From: an uncultured Collinsella sp.
GTDB lineage: Bacteria; Actinomycetota; Coriobacteriia; Coriobacteriales; Coriobacteriaceae
Assembly (NCBI GenBank): GCA_934655835.1
Contig: CAKUHM010000007.1
Location: 1 to 17,035 of the forward strand
Length of the DNA stretch: 17,035 nucleotides
Direction: 5' to 3'
Part shown: positions 15,136 to 17,035 of the stretch, piece after piece
Numbering within the stretch: the first letter of the stretch is position 1
Layout: the number at the start of each line of letters is the position of its first letter
Notes under the pieces: generated by a model
Told to the model about the DNA's origin: nothing
The model's database searches: none
What the model saw: the letters and a program-made list of their open reading frames with translations, nothing else
Position numbers and translations under genes: made by a program

Positions 15136-15894
15136 ATGCTGATCGAGACCCTTTCGGTCTTTCCCGAGATGTTTGAGCCCGTCATGTCCACATCGATTTT
15201 GGGCCGCGCCCGCAAGGCCGGCCTTTTTGATTTTAAGGCGTATAACCTGCGCGACTGGACGCACGACCGTCATCGTACCGTCGATGACGAGCCGTACGGC
15301 GGCGGGCAGGGCATGCTCATGAAGGTCGAGCCTATCGCCGAGGCCATCGAGGCCATTAGCGCGGAGGGCCCCAAGCCAACGGTGGTGTTCTTCACCCCGT
15401 GCGGCGAGCCCTTTACGCAGCATGTGGCCGAGCGCCTGCTCAAAAGCGAGCGCCTGCTGTTTGTGTGCAGCCGTTACGAGGGTGTCGACGAGCGTGCCTA
15501 TGCGTATGCCGACGAGCGCCTGTCGATCGGCGATTACGTGCTCACGGGCGGCGAGCTTCCCGCTATGGTCGTTGCCGATGCCGTCGTACGCCTGATTCCC
15601 GGCGCCCTTGGTGACGAGATGAGCAACGTCGACGAGTCGTTCTCGACCGCCGAGGACGGAGGCCTGCTCGAGTATGCGCAGTACACCCGTCCTGCCGAAT
15701 TCAACGGCGAGGGCGTGCCGCCGGTGCTCGTGAGCGGTGACCATGCCAAGGTTGACGCCTGGCGCCGTAAGAATGCCATCGAGCGCACCTGCCGCTGGCG
15801 TCCCGACCTGATCGAGACGGCGCGGCTTACGCCCCGGGAGCGCGCATACGCGCAGGAGATTCTGGACGCTTCGTATTCGCAGAGCGAGGAGTGA
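15136..15894 (+). CDS. trmD: tRNA (guanine-N1-)-methyltransferase TrmD
   Basis: TrmD methylates G37 at N1 in tRNAs with a G36, using S-adenosylmethionine, and so prevents +1 frameshifting. The 252 residues match the family's usual size. The motifs are clear: YGGGQGMLMKVEP (54-66), SRYEGVDERA (~112-121) and the knot region LSIGDYVLTGGELPAMVVAD (129-148), which forms the SAM-binding trefoil of SPOUT enzymes. GGGAGG at 15125-15130 precedes the ATG by 5 bases. The 3' end touches lepB: the TGA lies within GTGAGAATG, so translation is probably coupled. Confidence 0.98.
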   Translation: MLIETLSVFPEMFEPVMSTSILGRARKAGLFDFKAYNLRDWTHDRHRTVDDEPYGGGQGMLMKVEPIAEAIEAISAEGPKPTVVFFTPCGEPFTQHVAERLLKSERLLFVCSRYEGVDERAYAYADERLSIGDYVLTGGELPAMVVADAVVRLIPGALGDEMSNVDESFSTAEDGGLLEYAQYTRPAEFNGEGVPPVLVSGDHAKVDAWRRKNAIERTCRWRPDLIETARLTPRERAYAQEILDASYSQSEE

Positions 15895-15896
15895 GA

Positions 15897-16460
15897 ATGG
15901 TTCCATCGCAGCATTCCGCGTTGAGGGGCGCTTTTGAGTGGGTCGCGGTCATCGCGATCGCGCTCGTGGCCACCTTCCTGATCCGCACCTTTGTGGTCGA
16001 GCCCTTTGTGGTACCCACCGGCTCCATGGAGGACACGATCGAGATTGGCGACCAGATCCTGGCACAAAAGGTGAGCCTCGAGCTCGGTCAGCCCGTCAAA
16101 CAGGGTGATATCGTGGTGTTCCACAACCCCGATGCCACTTCCGAGCATGATGTTCTTGTCAAGCGTGTTATTGCCACGGCCGGCCAGACGGTCGACCTGC
16201 AGGACGGCAAGGTGGTCGTTGACGGCCAAGCGCTCGACGAGGACTATACGACGGGCATGAGCTGGCCGCTTTCGGTCCAAGCGCCTGGCGCCCAGGTGAG
16301 TTATCCCTACACCGTTCCCGACGGGTGCGTGTGGGTGATGGGCGACAACCGCGAAAACTCTGCCGACTCGCGCTACTTTGGTCCCGTCGATCGCTCTGAT
16401 TTGATCGCTGTGGCACTCGTTCGCTACTGGCCGCTCAACCGCATCGGCGCTATCGATTAA
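15897..16460 (+). CDS. lepB: Signal peptidase I
   Basis: Membrane-bound serine protease that removes signal peptides from exported proteins. The 187 residues contain a single N-terminal anchor (about 13-33), the nucleophile Ser43 in PTGSMEDTI, the general-base Lys89 in VLVKRVIA, and box E GDNRENSADSRYFGPV from residue 149. The ATG at 15897 is preferred: GAGGAG at 15886-15891 is 5 bases upstream, whereas the in-frame GTG at 15891 would overlap that site. It is short, with one membrane segment, as in Gram-positive type I enzymes. The position after trmD is typical for Actinobacteria and some Firmicutes. No terminator follows. Confidence 0.97.
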   Translation: MVPSQHSALRGAFEWVAVIAIALVATFLIRTFVVEPFVVPTGSMEDTIEIGDQILAQKVSLELGQPVKQGDIVVFHNPDATSEHDVLVKRVIATAGQTVDLQDGKVVVDGQALDEDYTTGMSWPLSVQAPGAQVSYPYTVPDGCVWVMGDNRENSADSRYFGPVDRSDLIAVALVRYWPLNRIGAID

Positions 16461-16467
16461 AAACCGC

Positions 16468-16473
16468 TATAGT
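16468..16473 (+). promoter_or_regulatory. Possible -10 box for glyQ
   Basis: TATAGT (5 of 6 matches to TATAAT) lies in the 59-base gap between lepB and glyQ, about 47 bases before the ATG. No good -35 box is seen 16-18 bases upstream, so glyQ could equally be read from the rpsP operon. Confidence 0.3.
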
Positions 16474-16519
16474 ACAGTACCTAACCGTGTAATCGTTTCG
16501 ACGAGGGGATATTAGAGGC

Positions 16520-17035
16520 ATGAACGCTTCATCGCTTTCCTTCCAAGACATCATCCTGCGCCTCCAGCAGTACTGGGGCGAGCAGGGCTGCGTCATTATG
16601 CAGCCCTATGACTCCGAGGTCGGTGCCGGTACCTTCCATACCGCGACCACGCTGCGCTCGCTCGGTCCCGCCGAGTGGCGCACCTGCTATGCTCAACCTT
16701 GCCGCCGTCCCGCCGACGGCCGCTACGGCGAGAACCCTAACCGCATGCAGCACTACTATCAGTTCCAGGTGCTCATCAAGCCGTCGCCGGTCAACGCCCA
16801 GGAGCTCTACCTGGGTTCGCTGGCCGCCATTGGCCTGGACCCCAACGACCATGACGTCCGCTTTGTCGAGGATGACTGGGAGAGCCCGACGCTCGGCGCC
16901 TGGGGCCTTGGTTGGGAGGTCTGGCTCAACGGCATGGAGGTCACGCAGTTTACGTACTTCCAGCAGGTGGGCGGCATCGAGGTCGACCCCGTGCCCGTCG
17001 AGATCACCTATGGCCTGGAGCGTATCGCCATGTAT
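16520..17035 (+). CDS. glyQ: Glycyl-tRNA synthetase alpha subunit (3' partial)
   Basis: The alpha subunit of the bacterial alpha2-beta2 glycyl-tRNA synthetase carries the class II catalytic core that charges tRNA-Gly. The frame from ATG 16520 stays open to the end of the window; 172 residues are visible out of a usual ~290-300. Family-typical stretches are [53 protein letters not shown] and [28 protein letters not shown]. The nearest Shine-Dalgarno-like run is GAGGGG at 16503-16508, 11 bases upstream, with AGAGG at 16514-16518 very close to the ATG. The 59-base leader is too short for a T-box riboswitch. Whether glyS is separate or fused cannot be seen. Confidence 0.96.
   Translation, partial: MNASSLSFQDIILRLQQYWGEQGCVIMQPYDSEVGAGTFHTATTLRSLGPAEWRTCYAQPCRRPADGRYGENPNRMQHYYQFQVLIKPSPVNAQELYLGSLAAIGLDPNDHDVRFVEDDWESPTLGAWGLGWEVWLNGMEVTQFTYFQQVGGIEVDPVPVEITYGLERIAMY

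Noticed and set aside
16461..16519. Possible T-box or other riboswitch before glyQ
   Set aside because: Only 59 bases separate lepB from glyQ, far too short for a T-box, and no T-box motif is seen. A TCGT-TTCG-ACGA mini-hairpin is too weak to call.

Overview
The window is about 17 kb of high-GC bacterial chromosome, densely packed with housekeeping genes. It shows no mobile element, CRISPR array, tRNA or rRNA. Gene content, gene order, GC-rich codon use, frequent TTG/GTG starts and Ala/Glu-rich tails on ribosome-related proteins suggest an actinobacterium of the class Coriobacteriia, probably Collinsella-like. That placement is inferred from gene content, not from a search.

Region 1 (1-8346, + strand) is one tightly spaced operon. 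It opens with the lateral-wall elongation machinery: mreC (5' end cut by the window), mreD, mrdA (PBP2) and rodA. Three poorly understood genes follow: a DUF697-like membrane protein with a possible degenerate GTPase-like domain, a B12-binding-type radical SAM protein (TIGR03960 type), and its usual partner (DUF2344/TIGR03936 type), joined by an ATGA overlap.

Region 2 (8320-9147) is rplU-rpmA, with its own sigma70-type promoter overlapping the end of the previous gene and an intrinsic terminator after rpmA.

Region 3 (9150-12502) is obgE-nadD-yqeK-rsfS: a ribosome-assembly GTPase, NAD synthesis, an HD-domain dinucleotide phosphatase and a ribosomal silencing factor. It ends in a strong intrinsic terminator.

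Region 4 (12515-13969) holds dinB (Pol IV) on the minus strand, with a candidate LexA-like site at its 5' end, and a 201-base divergent intergenic region carrying candidate promoters for rpsP.

Region 5 (13970-17035, + strand) is rpsP-khpA-rimM-trmD-lepB, the classical 30S-maturation and tRNA-modification operon with signal peptidase at its end, followed by the start of glyQ, cut by the window edge.

The common theme is growth: wall elongation, ribosome parts and assembly factors, and translation accessories. The least understood parts are the DUF697-like gene and the radical SAM/DUF2344 pair. The regulatory spots most worth checking are the rpmA-obgE hairpin, the dinB 5' end and the khpA-rimM junction.
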